The notes under the pieces: model-generated | Seen by the model: the letters and a program-made list of their open reading frames with translations, nothing else | Database searches by the model: none | Told to the model about the DNA's origin: nothing | Source: Rhynchopus sp. YZ270_cl-10 | Taxonomy: Eukaryota; Euglenozoa; Diplonemea; Diplonemida; Diplonemidae | Assembly (NCBI GenBank): GCA_964035575.1 | Contig: OZ037844.1 | Span: forward strand, 1,266,501-1,330,500 | Reading direction: 5' to 3' | Length of the DNA: 64,000 nt | Program-made: the position numbers and the translations under genes | Shown here: in pieces, positions 41,601-49,391 of the stretch | Position numbering within the stretch: the first letter of the stretch is position 1 | Layout: each line of letters opens with the position of its first letter

Positions 41601-44600
41601 TCGGGAAGGGGACGACCTTCGTGCCCGACACTGCGGCGCCGCCAACACCCGCACCGCCGACGCCTGCGCCGCCGACATTGCCACCGCCAACACCGGCACC
41701 GATCCGCCAGAAGCTGGAGGTGGTTGTGGAGTCGTTCACGTCGACCCGATCATACGGGCTCCAGGTGCAGGTGGAGTTTGACGGTGTCGATGCGTACGAC
41801 GGATGCCACGAAGCGACGACCCGCCTCGGCTACAACAAATACATGTCCGGGGCGATGGAGGTGGTTGTGTCGGACTACGTCTACTCGGATGTGTTCCGTG
41901 TGCGCCTGACCACTTTACTGTCGAGGTGCAATTACGTCTACCGGAAGTGGTCGTTGAAGACGTGCGAGTTCAGTGTGAAGGACGCGACGGACAACGGGGA
42001 CTGGGTGCGTGCGACGTGCCACTACGTCTACTACTCCACCAGCATCCCTCTCTCGATCCGCTGGCGTTGGGGAAGCGGGGACACGCTGCCGCCGGCCCCT
42101 GCGCTGTGCCCTGCGATGCGGACACGGACGGCGTGGTCGCAGCTGTCGTGCGACGAGCGTACACTCTACACACGCGCAGTGGCGGAGTTCCGGACGGTGC
42201 GTGCCGACGAGTACAAGGCCTTCATGGACATGTACACGTTCCCGGAGAACCGCGGGTCGGGTGGGTTCACGACGTTCGCCTGGAACCGCTGGTACCTGCA
42301 CGGGTGGGAGTCTGCGCTGCGGTCGCTTGGGGGTGACTTCGCCTGTGTGACGGTGCCGTACTGGGACTACCACAAGGACACAGGTGTCGAGTGTGCGCAG
42401 AACGAGGCCCTCCGGATGGACACCAGTGCGTTTGGGACCTGTGGCGGGGTTGCCGCAGACACGCACTGCGTGACGGACGGGATGGCTGCTGGGTGGACGC
42501 TGTCGGGCGGGGCTGGTGGTGGGTGTGTGCGCCGCGAGTTTGCGTCGTACTCGTACGTGCAGACAGAAGACAGGGTGGAGGGGATGCTGCGGTATGGAAC
42601 GGAGGCAAGCTTCACGGAGTGGCTGGGGAAGGTCGATGTGCGTGTGCGCGGCCTTGTTGGGGGCACGATGAACGACTTCTTTGGGAACACGCAGCCCGAG
42701 GACCCGCTCTTCTTCATCCACCTGGCGAACATGGACCGCCTGCTGGCGCTGTGGCAGGACTACCGCGGCCTGGACGAGTGGGAGCCGGAGCATACTGTCT
42801 CGGGTGCAGTGGCGGCCGAGGTGCTGAACATGCAGCATGCTGCGGACGGGTCTGTGCTGACGGCGTACTTCGGGACAGACGCGGTGACGGTCGCGCATGT
42901 GTTTGCACCGTACAAGATGGCTGCGGGTGCGTATGCGTACGGGGCCGATGCGATTGGGGCGCGCCTTGACTCCTTCCCCATGCAAGGGTACTGGTCCTCG
43001 GTGATCGTCCCCGGGGACACAACGGCAGTGACGTGCCCCCGCGGCCCGACCGGGCCTGCGCCTGCGCCGACACCGACCGTAGTAGCGTACCCGGTGGAGG
43101 TGGTGGTGACTGGCTACACTGCATATGGGGCGGACCTTGTGCAGGCACAGACAAAGGTCTTCCTGGACGGGGTCGCAGATGCGGAGGTGTGCCTGCCCAA
43201 CGCGTCTGGTGAATACGGCTACAGACTTGGGGAGCACAAGTGGACGACGGTGGACCTGGCAGCGGAGGTGTCGCCGGTGTCTGTGGTTGCGTCGACGGAT
43301 GTGTCTGGGCAGGGGTCTGCGACGACAGTCGGTGTGAGGCTGGCGCTGGGGACGGGCGACGACTGCGACACAATCTTTTTCCAGACGACGTGCCGTGTGG
43401 CGGTGGCGGACGCACCTGCAGACGGGGAGTGGGCACACGGGGTGTGCGAGGGCGTGGATACGGCCGGCGGTGTGCACGCGTCGCTGGCGTATAAGTGGCG
43501 TCGCGGTGCGGCAGGTGCGACGACACTCCCGTCTGCACCCGTGCCCGCAGAGCCTGTGTGTACGGGCACCTCAAGCCGCGTGCGGACGGCGCTGTCGCAG
43601 CTGACGTGCGACAAGCGCGACCTGTACATGCAGGCTGTGGCAACCTTCCGTGCGACACGGACGAGTGAGTACAACGCCTTCATGGACATGCACAAGTTCC
43701 CGGAGAACCGCGGTGGGGCAGCAGGTGCGGCGGGTGCGGCAACGGAGGCGGACCTGCTGCAGTTTGTGATGCTGCAGTTTTCCTGGTACCGCCGCTACCT
43801 GCACGGGTGGGAGTCTGCGCTGCGGTCGCTTGGGGGTGCCTTCGCCTGTGTGACGGTGCCGTACTGGGACTACCACAAGGACTCGCGGCTGGAGTGTGCG
43901 CGGAACGAGGCGCTGACGGCGGACGCGTTTGGATCGTGCACAGGGTCCGTTGGGACGTGTGTGAGCAGCGGGATGGCGGCGGGATGGACGCACTCGGCAG
44001 ACGCGAGCGGTGCGTGCATCACACGCGACTTTGCAACAACGACGTACGTGCACCCCTCGACCAAGGTTGTGGACAAGATCTCGTCGGACCTCGCGACCTT
44101 CGTGTCCTGGATGGCGAACATGCACACCCGCACGCTTGCCTTTGTTGGTGGGACCATGAACGACACTGTGGGCCACACGCAGCCCGAGGACCCGCTCTTC
44201 TTCATCCACCTGGCGAACATGGACCGCCTGCTGGTGCTGTGGCAGGACTACCAGGGACACGACGAGGTGCAGGTGTCTGCGGCTGGGGTGCTGGCGGGCC
44301 TTGGGGTAACGGACGAGACGCTGAATATGCAGTACGCTGCGGACGGGTCTGTGCTGGTGGCGTACTTCGGTGTGTCCGACAAGATCTCGGATGTGTTCAC
44401 CCCTGCACAGCAGGGCATATCTGGCTGGGGGGGCGCGTACGTGTACGGGGCAGATGCGAACGCGGCGCAGCTGGGCTACCCGGTGACCGGGCTGTGGTCT
44501 TCTGTGCGCATCGGGAACACGTCTGCAGTGTGCACGCCTGGCTGCGAGCGGAAGCGGAAGGCGTGGTCGCAGCTGGCGTGCACCGAGGGCGACCTCTACA

Positions 44601-46375
44601 CACGCGCAGTGGCGGAGTTCCGGACGGTGCGTGCCGACGAGTACAAGGCCTTCATGGACATGTACACGTTCCCGGAGAACCGCGCCGGGTCTGGGCTTGC
44701 GATGTTTTCCTGGAACCGCTGGTACCTGCACGGGTGGGAGTCTGCGCTGCGGTCGCTTGGGGGTGAGTTCGCCTGTGTGACGGTGCCGTACTGGGACTAC
44801 CACAAGGACACGGGTGTCGAGTGTGCGCAGAACGAGGCGCTGACGGCGGGCGCGTTTGGGAAGTGCAGTGGGGTTGCCGCAGACACGCACTGCGTGACGG
44901 AGGGTGTGGCTGCTGGGTGGACGCTGTCTGACGGGAGCGGGGTGTGCGTGACACGCGAGTTTGGGTCGGGTGCGAGCGTGCAGACGCCGTCGAGGGTGGT
45001 TTCCATGGTGAAGTATGCAACGGGGGCAACCTTCACGGACTGGCTGGCCAAGGTCGATGTGCGTGTGCAGGAGATTGTTGGGGGCACGATGAACGGCACG
45101 AACACGCAGCCCGAGGACCCGCTCTTCTTCATCCACCTGGCGAACATGGACCGCCTGCTGGCGCTGTGGCAGGACTACCAGGGACACGCCACCTCGTCGA
45201 CGCCGGCGGAGCGCATTGCGATCTTCGGGGAGGTGGACGTGGCGCTGAACATGCAGCATGCTGCGGACGGGTCTGTGTTGACGGCGTACTTCGGGCGGGA
45301 GGCTGTGTCCGTGTCGGACGTGCTGTATGTGCACAGCATGGTTGGCGGGGTGGACTACTCGTACGGAAACGACGGGCTCGCTGCGAGGCTCGGGACGCAC
45401 ACCTTCTCTGGTGCAGACTGGAAGGGGGTGTCTGTGGGCGACGTGTCGCCTGTGTGTGTCGCCTCGTGCAGCAGCACCACAAGCACACGGCAGGCGTACT
45501 CGCACACGTCGTGCGGTGCGCGCGACCTCTACACACGTGCGGTTGCGGAGTTCCGGACGGTGCGTGCCGACGAGTACAAGGCCTTCATGGACATGTACAC
45601 GTTCCCGGAGAACCGCGGGTCGGGTGGGTTCACGATGTTTGCCTGGAACCGCTGGTACCTGCACGGGTGGGAGTCTGCGCTGCGGTCGCTCGGGGGTGAC
45701 TTCGCCTGTGTGACGGTGCCGTACTGGGACTACCACAAGGACTCGCGGCTGGAGTGTGCGCAGAACGAGGCGCTGACGGCAGACGCGTTTGGGACGTGCA
45801 GTGGGGTTGCCGCAGACACGCACTGCGTGACGGAGGGTGTGGCTGCTGGGTGGGCGCTGTCTGACGGGAGCGGGGTGTGCGTGACACGCGAGTTTGCGAC
45901 CACGAAGTTCATCCATTCCCGCACAACGCTGACAAACCGCCTGGGCTACACTGACGTGGTGAGCTTCACAGTCTGGCTGGCCAAGCTTGACCTGCGTGTG
46001 CAGGAGATTGTTGGGGGCACGATGAACGGCACGAACACGCAGCCCGAGGACCCGCTCTTCTTCATGCACCTGGCGAACATGGACCGCCTGCTGGCGCTGT
46101 GGCAGGACTACCAGGGTGCTGACGAGGGGACGTATGAGGCACTTGGTGTGGCGGACGTGGCGCTGAACATGCAGCATGCTGCGGACGGGTCTGTGCTGAC
46201 GGCGTACTTCGGGACGGATACAGTCTTGGCCTCGAGCGTGTTCCTGACCACTGCGATGCCTGGTGGGGCCGGCTACGCATACGGGAACGACGACATGGCA
46301 GGGCTTCTGAGTGTTCCAAAAGTGGGGTCCTGGGACCTGATCACCCCTGGAGGTTCCCCGAAGTACCAGTGTTGA
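32615..46375 (+). CDS. Giant secreted multidomain protein with four tyrosinase-type domains, copy 1
   Basis: 4586 aa, intronless, very rich in G/C-ending codons. Residues 1-~29 are a signal peptide (KSPALLLVALCWMLLLGAVPG). Residues ~290-585 are Ala-rich and helical, probably coiled coil. ~758-1248 hold about ten Cys-rich EGF-like units of the form NEC...GQTC.D....GDW.C.C. ~1260-2110 are beta-rich with an amphipathic stretch (WGGIKKVGAVLTQAWDYVG). ~2240-2870 contain Cys/Trp-rich blocks such as RTWRIRSSVDGDCAQ, reminiscent of HYR modules. ~3009-3030 is a PTPAPP linker. Four tyrosinase-type domains follow: ~3168-3475, ~3653-3975, ~3978-4283 and ~4290-4586, the first two each preceded by a ~110-residue Cys-containing module. 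The domains keep VPYWDYHKD and DPLFFIHLANMDRLLALWQD. The copper-ligand His of the WHR motif is N3224, Y3725, N4034 and N4345, and that of the HH motif is L3370, L3866, L4175 and L4486. No C-terminal membrane segment. Likely an extracellular or surface structural protein. Confidence 0.92.
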   Translation: MRRDMKSPALLLVALCWMLLLGAVPGFGEEVAEEEEEEGPCGLKECASLGSEAAPQNHATYAAPEKETQTPFSLTTLTGAFREPLVALQGTVVSAAMEEGEALMNKVGASELVDYVKSDAVLGPLQDKVGAMLEGITDIVEAASEEALGDTASLFDAISQDLVGTVGSDVCKADGATAHLQERLQRRASALSSSKTSCHPLDLPCWVAKLTIDTQFADGPGTPEYNPVIAVTAGIGMDFPLKEDGHVQVGLGLGLGLSNAWNVWDGTYTAGFDVGVSASVSVTADRPKTQAEADAAVVAARTVRTDAVTTRLNARAAMAGQQAAVDALVARETVSDRKVAAKKKALAAAEVDTGAAQRRTAAAVRDLAAAEKTVLECTTTLNTQTARKSVAEGLKPSVTTRLADLAALYSTKTAEYEAHYSTYLGAKTLEVLAEGGGDVAAIAQAKTETAVAFKKMTVAGNVAKVVGTRKTAAQAELGVLNREILDAGREVARMTERLPMKTAYRDVLRDESLPAKRAVEAERVSAEAAVRTELLEAKTEAAGIASERKPYDATIATANAADRAYGTANKAYTKALEEAEAIRLAAGPKKAMDYLRDNLGVSLGVAFTDRTWMGGLGLSLSFSLFGLELTAMFTIPTHLHCLSLEMHDRDGAFPKEFFKWLYFTGFSVNILSSSIVDLKDADIFGGYGENLKEQMFILKKISQAFKSDPVKTDPLTGEKKGKTWGTWLKENFEVSVSVEIGFSNGHGSTLDGAWSSLKCYDECAIGVNANQCSEEHGFACYDPAPYDRNDWQCRVVDECAIPEVLKICTDARQTCHDPVRASEDDPHVYGNWMCVCAGADVASGDAAAMQTAAAVRTCATADTECEGNSVCADVGQICVDPSTAPGDWRCVCVSPQEGFAVGAAAVCAKNECLAGCAYWTAARMQGPASDLPDWTDLPKDKTYCWNGLHSTTIVSECAINECETDVNLAVCADEGQTCLDPSHNTVGDWRCECVGGAVAAEPEGGVEAETPTQTALVCVVNECDMLSPCGAYQTCTDTDEEHLNSWVCECNAPTVAATVDVTGVSLVCTQDECAVAAVAAVCTAVGQTCRDPTPTPGSTGDWVCVCALPLSGFAQGAVARCSECTLAGRVDTCADAGKRCFDTDETDGSTGGTWSCVEPSAEVAAGVAHNECAAGGVAFCGEGQTCYDDDEAAAGTWYCLCDTGVGQGQQQRAAVCVLNECMGSNPCEPDTCLDTNPTAPALADYTCTAVSASASAHAAHAAATQKKSAHRAGRMAAALSDSSIVTAALEEVMTLFSHLRPILEEGKVVAPFCLGATCDDETPDTKKTVQGTALAQLTETCDALEAHVYVDELLLSNVIFVATNGVPGFGDDTVELLVAAVAGFGLQDVDVELLVGGDGFSLTGAGRVLVADVGEGLLGTVIGALAGVLEDIQVVVTVDVGFDGSASVRFEVSLVAPDTDLKDVAVVNEEGTLGLNVFYEAGTTLLGPVSTVGVSLPLKVCVEDCDPVTVDSRFIYFTGTVQAKTVMGTVEAQGLLEMEGTWDRALGLPFLHISNARLGVGASISPTLAFPTSMTVGASVCLGLPESCLETPRADANYVEAKAYLSWSAVDPQENWFVVMVSELTLEKVVHILSTEDVLPELAVFKGMPSKIGQSGIYPLKSKDCDVLGEAANTTALDKDCFAFFSLNPGTKTQTLEFADGNDIVIPRGVTLSGRLRILDFEFSIDAAFSATQLYIDAEMGKVESDGSYGPLTMAVAGKELITLGRARVDGRVVGGPKFLVDVSKTSALVNISGYLEIPMLKTYGSLVVAVNDDEFAFDAELSLFGLLSVSVKVQWDWNMTNFNFAMASGGEGGSIGAGDALVSLNSMSFVYSAEKSLARVDASITVFLTLEVDAYLEIDGNWLAFGISGKLLGATVSVDGRALLSLATPTFTLTVTFSLGETLAKIGKAVWGGIKKVGAVLTQAWDYVGEKISKITGAIKDFFLGSLKKVADAIMGVLNGIGDVLSSVVGVLRDMPLLGELVSFGEDLVKGLASVFVQKKDEHVAIVEENVFGCNVLQRKWTNCVSIVCWPKSGSKYNDTECMDGLAADAKKVENLAASGAAKEAATQDNKNTNGGFVAVLDTGFAPADPEVAVDPVFTVASGHTGAAGSTVDVSTPVLNQGGVADPTMVSSSFGVDFGAGAADLEDQAAASLSTSLAHDVQNGVNPTFSEDYADEADTTYKAYVPVLPLLDRSRLNTVTTSLQGFSGSVQKPAWLRLDERCKTGAYSTLLSSKVQEGRCGVSYLYSVWLGVDGCGQETRVTDRVTFPAEPPVFAHPFPEDFTTALPHTDMGPYGVPKAGSQYGPEVLVTYEDSLDEVVVLSASSWLLKRTWTTQLFLAEGSCDYDIMGETRVQHITVTTPPPEFVALAADLNGRFLGAREGAELPRDSGVPVPIVTRPERQYWVEVKVSATQRYYKHRDLECYLNVARAPWVVRDPERHTEEGRADLIATIPLVTVCTAERTLWTSKALGALSLDGAGKMADDTVSSSQRVMRLTHNGITLRTEFPEGELASYIYDWLYIHYDATQPMLSDRHSDRYDEWEDKCVREGMDCRFLAKVGQYKIVPENEALYHNSPSFDTAGAGMLSSVACADFGGVWMLAGDAYAPVLSTDSDCAEGSSVTVVSAERTYDTCGQVVWRVEYLGHDSDSCGKEAAVAFRDFVVTTTVTAVTDLWEYFPEDDEVQMVADDDFASAAALCSAEVLPLGPARVEVPCGMAPVVVDYVDSVVEEVDRFTFERTWRIRSSVDGDCAQVLLNRERVQVVVALKRPVLLSVAVPTHGVDLELTMVWSDTVADLLEAIADAADVDADLEHLFLEDETNLATPGKMLADYPGIARTGTWVSAVPTGAYRLRVASTWTNVRDIGTTRFSTSTESVEEVCFKSWTDVDITLSTYTLDPSFQVYVRSGYAAWWQTPDECAMQWERTKTCTHVMAGADEGKPIPGSCEHAGYLWTWSTVGKGTTFVPDTAAPPTPAPPTPAPPTLPPPTPAPIRQKLEVVVESFTSTRSYGLQVQVEFDGVDAYDGCHEATTRLGYNKYMSGAMEVVVSDYVYSDVFRVRLTTLLSRCNYVYRKWSLKTCEFSVKDATDNGDWVRATCHYVYYSTSIPLSIRWRWGSGDTLPPAPALCPAMRTRTAWSQLSCDERTLYTRAVAEFRTVRADEYKAFMDMYTFPENRGSGGFTTFAWNRWYLHGWESALRSLGGDFACVTVPYWDYHKDTGVECAQNEALRMDTSAFGTCGGVAADTHCVTDGMAAGWTLSGGAGGGCVRREFASYSYVQTEDRVEGMLRYGTEASFTEWLGKVDVRVRGLVGGTMNDFFGNTQPEDPLFFIHLANMDRLLALWQDYRGLDEWEPEHTVSGAVAAEVLNMQHAADGSVLTAYFGTDAVTVAHVFAPYKMAAGAYAYGADAIGARLDSFPMQGYWSSVIVPGDTTAVTCPRGPTGPAPAPTPTVVAYPVEVVVTGYTAYGADLVQAQTKVFLDGVADAEVCLPNASGEYGYRLGEHKWTTVDLAAEVSPVSVVASTDVSGQGSATTVGVRLALGTGDDCDTIFFQTTCRVAVADAPADGEWAHGVCEGVDTAGGVHASLAYKWRRGAAGATTLPSAPVPAEPVCTGTSSRVRTALSQLTCDKRDLYMQAVATFRATRTSEYNAFMDMHKFPENRGGAAGAAGAATEADLLQFVMLQFSWYRRYLHGWESALRSLGGAFACVTVPYWDYHKDSRLECARNEALTADAFGSCTGSVGTCVSSGMAAGWTHSADASGACITRDFATTTYVHPSTKVVDKISSDLATFVSWMANMHTRTLAFVGGTMNDTVGHTQPEDPLFFIHLANMDRLLVLWQDYQGHDEVQVSAAGVLAGLGVTDETLNMQYAADGSVLVAYFGVSDKISDVFTPAQQGISGWGGAYVYGADANAAQLGYPVTGLWSSVRIGNTSAVCTPGCERKRKAWSQLACTEGDLYTRAVAEFRTVRADEYKAFMDMYTFPENRAGSGLAMFSWNRWYLHGWESALRSLGGEFACVTVPYWDYHKDTGVECAQNEALTAGAFGKCSGVAADTHCVTEGVAAGWTLSDGSGVCVTREFGSGASVQTPSRVVSMVKYATGATFTDWLAKVDVRVQEIVGGTMNGTNTQPEDPLFFIHLANMDRLLALWQDYQGHATSSTPAERIAIFGEVDVALNMQHAADGSVLTAYFGREAVSVSDVLYVHSMVGGVDYSYGNDGLAARLGTHTFSGADWKGVSVGDVSPVCVASCSSTTSTRQAYSHTSCGARDLYTRAVAEFRTVRADEYKAFMDMYTFPENRGSGGFTMFAWNRWYLHGWESALRSLGGDFACVTVPYWDYHKDSRLECAQNEALTADAFGTCSGVAADTHCVTEGVAAGWALSDGSGVCVTREFATTKFIHSRTTLTNRLGYTDVVSFTVWLAKLDLRVQEIVGGTMNGTNTQPEDPLFFMHLANMDRLLALWQDYQGADEGTYEALGVADVALNMQHAADGSVLTAYFGTDTVLASSVFLTTAMPGGAGYAYGNDDMAGLLSVPKVGSWDLITPGGSPKYQC

Positions 46376-47090
46376 TGTGGATGAGTGTTTTTATTTTCCC
46401 CATTTCTTTTTTCCAACCCTCTCAATTATTATATTGACACCCCAGCCCCAACTTCCATTTTGTTTTGACCTCTTCAACTTGAACGCAGCAAACCCATTTC
46501 ATTTCTCGCACCCCACCCACCCCCTCCCTTGTTGTTGTAAGTTATGTGCCGCACACCTGCAGCCATCGCTTACAACGGTCAGCTTTAAATATTTTTTTTT
46601 TGTCTTTTGTTGTTTTCGTTTATTCTCAATTTTATTTTTTGGTTTGACGCCACCCCTGTGTGTTGTTTGCTTTATGATTTCTGTACAACGGGAACAGTCT
46701 GTGGTGCACTGGAGAACTAAGACAGGCAGACAATCGAGATTGGCTGTGGAAAAGGATGTTCTCTGTCTTTACCTTTTTTTTCTTTTTTCTTTCTTCTACT
46801 GCACACCAGCCTCCTTCCTCTCACTCTTTATGTAGAGAGCCTTTTTGTTCGTTTTGACCTTTTTTTTGGAAGAACGTAGTACCCACAACGCCTGTTTGTG
46901 CTTTCATGCACACAAGGTGTTTTGTTTGTTGTGTGAGTTTGAGTCTTTCGTCTTTCGATTTCAATGTGTGGATGATGAACAAGTCTGGCTTTTGGATGGT
47001 ATTCCTTAGCTTATTTTTCTACTTTTGTTGAACATGAGGGATGCTCCTCAGAACCTGAATACATTTTTTTTTTTTTTTTTTTTTTGTAAA
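46376..47090. other. 3' flank of giant gene copy 1
   Basis: T-rich with several long T runs. I recognise no gene and no element. Confidence 0.5.
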
Positions 47091-47944
47091 TCAAGCAGGG
47101 CTTCCCGCAGGATCTGGGGTTTTGGCTTCCCAGGGGGACCAGCCAAAAAAAGGTGAAAAAAATTTTTTTTTCGCGCCTTGTTGTGTGTGGTGTGTAGTAC
47201 TAACGCTGACGCTACATTACGTTACGCGCCTCTACGCACTTTAAGCGGTCAAAAATCTTTTTTTTCGCCTCCGGCGAAAATGTCCCGGTAAACCGTTAAA
47301 ACTGCTGCATTCACTCGCATATTGCATATCATCTCACGTTCCCCACCTTTGCAGACATTTCCTAGTAGGGGACGAAAGTTGTTGGCGAAGCCACGGTACG
47401 CAGCATTTCAAAATATTGTGCTTAAAATTGCACTATTTTACAGCCAAACTATGTCATGGGTGGCTTGCAATCTTGCGCCGCAGGCGCACGGTACGCTACT
47501 TTTTTCCTTGGCCCCGAAGAGGCAGAAAATAGCGGTTGCAAAGAACCACGAGTATGCCTCATGAACAAAGTGACCCCGTCACAGCCAGAACGCGACTCAA
47601 TTGGTCAAACGCCGAAGGAAAAGGAAGCATGCAGCGTGGCGAAATAAGGCCTGAGCAGATAACTTGGGACTCCGCCGGTCGCTTTGCAAATTCCATTATG
47701 GAAATCTGTCTTGGTCCGGAGGACTTTTTTGGTGCCATCTTTTCCCCCTGTTAGTTGCCTGTATTTGGATGCGCGGCGACGGGAGGGTAGGAAAAGTTTA
47801 AAAAAAATGTGGAAAATTCCTAATAGGCAGCCTCGGAACACTCAACGGCAGGCTGGTCCCCCCTGGTCCCCCCTTATTTTTTTCTTTTTTCCCCAGGGGG
47901 ACCAGTGGTCCCCCCTGGTCCCCCCTGTGGGAAGCCCTGTCAAG
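47091..47944. mobile_element. Inverted-repeat element with CAGGGCTTCCC ends and TCAAG flanks
   Basis: The element proper is 47096-47939 (844 bp). It starts CAGGGCTTCCCGCAGG and ends with CCTGTGGGAAGCCCTG, its complement with one mismatch. Further ccaggggggacca blocks extend the inverted arms. The pentamer TCAAG borders it on both sides (47091-47095, 47940-47944). Inside lies a rearranged member (47383-47645) of the GCGCCGCAGGCGC repeat family. No transposase-like frame is present. CAGGG ends occur in hAT elements, but the apparent target duplication is 5 rather than 8 bp, so the superfamily stays open. Confidence 0.65.
47383..47645 (+). repeat. Dispersed repeat with GCGCCGCAGGCGC core, rearranged copy
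   Basis: The left part matches 8860-8985 in direct orientation (gcgaagccacggtacgc, acagccaaactatgtca, gcgccgcaggcgcacggtac). The right part (gtgaccccgtcacagccaga, caattggtcaaacgccgaag) matches 8990-9060 in reverse. One copy therefore underwent an internal inversion. Confidence 0.7.
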
Positions 47945-48489
47945 CATAGGTTTCGAACGCGCGTTCGCGTTTTTTGGGCGTTTTCGAGTGCGCGTTTGAA
48001 AAACGAAAAAAAAAACGCGCGTTCGGAAAAAACGAGAAAAAAAACGCGCGTTCGGAAAAAACGAAAAAAAAACGCGCGTTCAGAAAAAACGAAAAAAAAC
48101 GCGCGTTTGAAAAACGGGAAAAAAACGCGCGTTCGGAAAAAACGAGAACAAAAACGCGCGTTTGAAAAACGAAAAAAAAAAACGCGCGTTCGAAAAAGTG
48201 GAAGCCTCATGTTTACGTGGGGAGGTTTTTCGAACGCGCGTCGAAAAAGTGGTTTTTTCAAACGCGCGTCCAGTTTTTCAAACGCGCGTTCGAAAAAACC
48301 ACTTTTTCGAACGCGCGTTTGAAAAAAAAAAAAAAAAACGCCCTTTTTTTTTTACGCGCGTCCGGCTTTTCGAACGCGCGTTTTTTTTTTTTTTTTGCGC
48401 GTTTTTTTTTTTTTTTCATGTGCGCGTTTTCCGATTTTGGATTTGCGCGTTTTCGATTTTCGAACGCGCGTTCGAAACCTATGATCAAG
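47940..48489. repeat. CGCGCGTTCG minisatellite inside a foldback
   Basis: More than a dozen irregular copies of acgcgcgttcg followed by aaaaa/gaaaaacg, spaced about 25-35 bp, fill 47955-48470. The block is bounded by ataggtttcgaacgcgcg (47946) and cgcgcgttcgaaacctat (ending 48482), and the second half of the array is inverted relative to the first. TCAAG borders it at 47940-47944 and 48485-48489. The open frames running through it are low-complexity artefacts. Confidence 0.75.
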
Positions 48490-49009
48490 GTACTTGACAA
48501 TAGGAAATAGAAACGACGGAAGGTGCGTGCCCGCCAGCTTGTGTTTTCTCACTCATTATTTTTTCTCTCTCATACAACACACACTTCAGCGAAAAAACAC
48601 AACAAGCTTGCGGAGCGATAAACGAAAAAGTTGTTTTTCATTGTTTTCTTTTTATTCAGAACCGAAAGTTAGTTTCTATTTTTGACTTTGCGTCTTCTTC
48701 CCGAACCGCCCCCTTTGGGTACATTCGTTCTTCACATGACCCATACCACCCACACCACCCTTGTTCGTAGGGCGGCGTTTTATTTTATCCTGGGTTTTGT
48801 TTTGACTGGCTCGTCAGTGTGACTGTCTGCGAGTGTGTGCACACACCAAGTCCTTGAACAACACATGTTCGGTTCTTCTGCTGTGCGCACAGGAGCAGTG
48901 CTGCTGTCCTTTACCTTTTGTTGTTGTTCCAATTTATTTTGCTCTTTTGTTGTTGTTGTTTCTGTTTTCTATTTTCTATTTTCTATTTTCTATTTTCTAT
49001 TTTCTGCAG
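48490..49009. other. Spacer ending in a CTATTTT microsatellite
   Basis: No gene is recognisable. About six copies of ctatttt (48968-49004) run into tttctgcag at 49009 and would make a good pyrimidine tract for a 3' splice site, which supports the candidate exon that follows. Confidence 0.45.
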
Positions 49010-49391
49010 CTAAGCCCCGTGATGTGCTAGCCCTTGTGCCTGCACAGACGACAGCAGGCAGCGTGCCAGACCTGTTTGTCACTCATCTTTCCAATAGAGT
49101 CATGCTTTTGACTTCGCGAGTGTGCTACGAACAGGGGACGGTGTGCTGTGCTGTGGTCTGATCTGATGTAGGACGAGCGCTCGTTGTGTCCTTGCTTCTC
49201 TTGCAACACCCCTTTGTTAATTCTTGTTGTTCACACAGAACTTTGATGCCAACCAAGGCAACGCCAACATTCGGATCTCTGCCAACATGCGTTTCCCCCT
49301 ATTTCGGAATCCTGTCTGCCTACCCTGCACGTGTCGCACACATGCAGGCGAACGCCAGTACATGGTCTTTCCTGATACAATGTTGCAGTGA
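49010..49391 (+). CDS. Candidate 3' part of a small spliced gene (exons 49010-49140 and 49239-49391)
   Basis: Two short stretches look coding and are framed by splice signals. The first follows ttctgcag and reads KPRDVLALVPAQTTAGSVPD and onward. The second follows gttcacacag and reads NFDANQGNANIRISANMRF and onward, ending in TGA at 49389-49391. A GTGTGC donor at 49141 joins them in phase 0 across a 98-bp intron. The first exon begins with two bases of a split codon, so at least one more exon must lie upstream, and I could not identify it. No family is recognised. A chance alignment of signals is possible. Confidence 0.3.

Noticed and set aside
42116-43040. Active copper tyrosinase as the function of the giant protein
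   Set aside because: Overall signatures match the family, but diagnostic copper-ligand histidines are replaced in every domain.
47684-48322. 212-codon frame through the CGCGCGTTCG minisatellite
   Set aside because: Low-complexity Lys/Arg translation of the tandem repeat, with no independent support.
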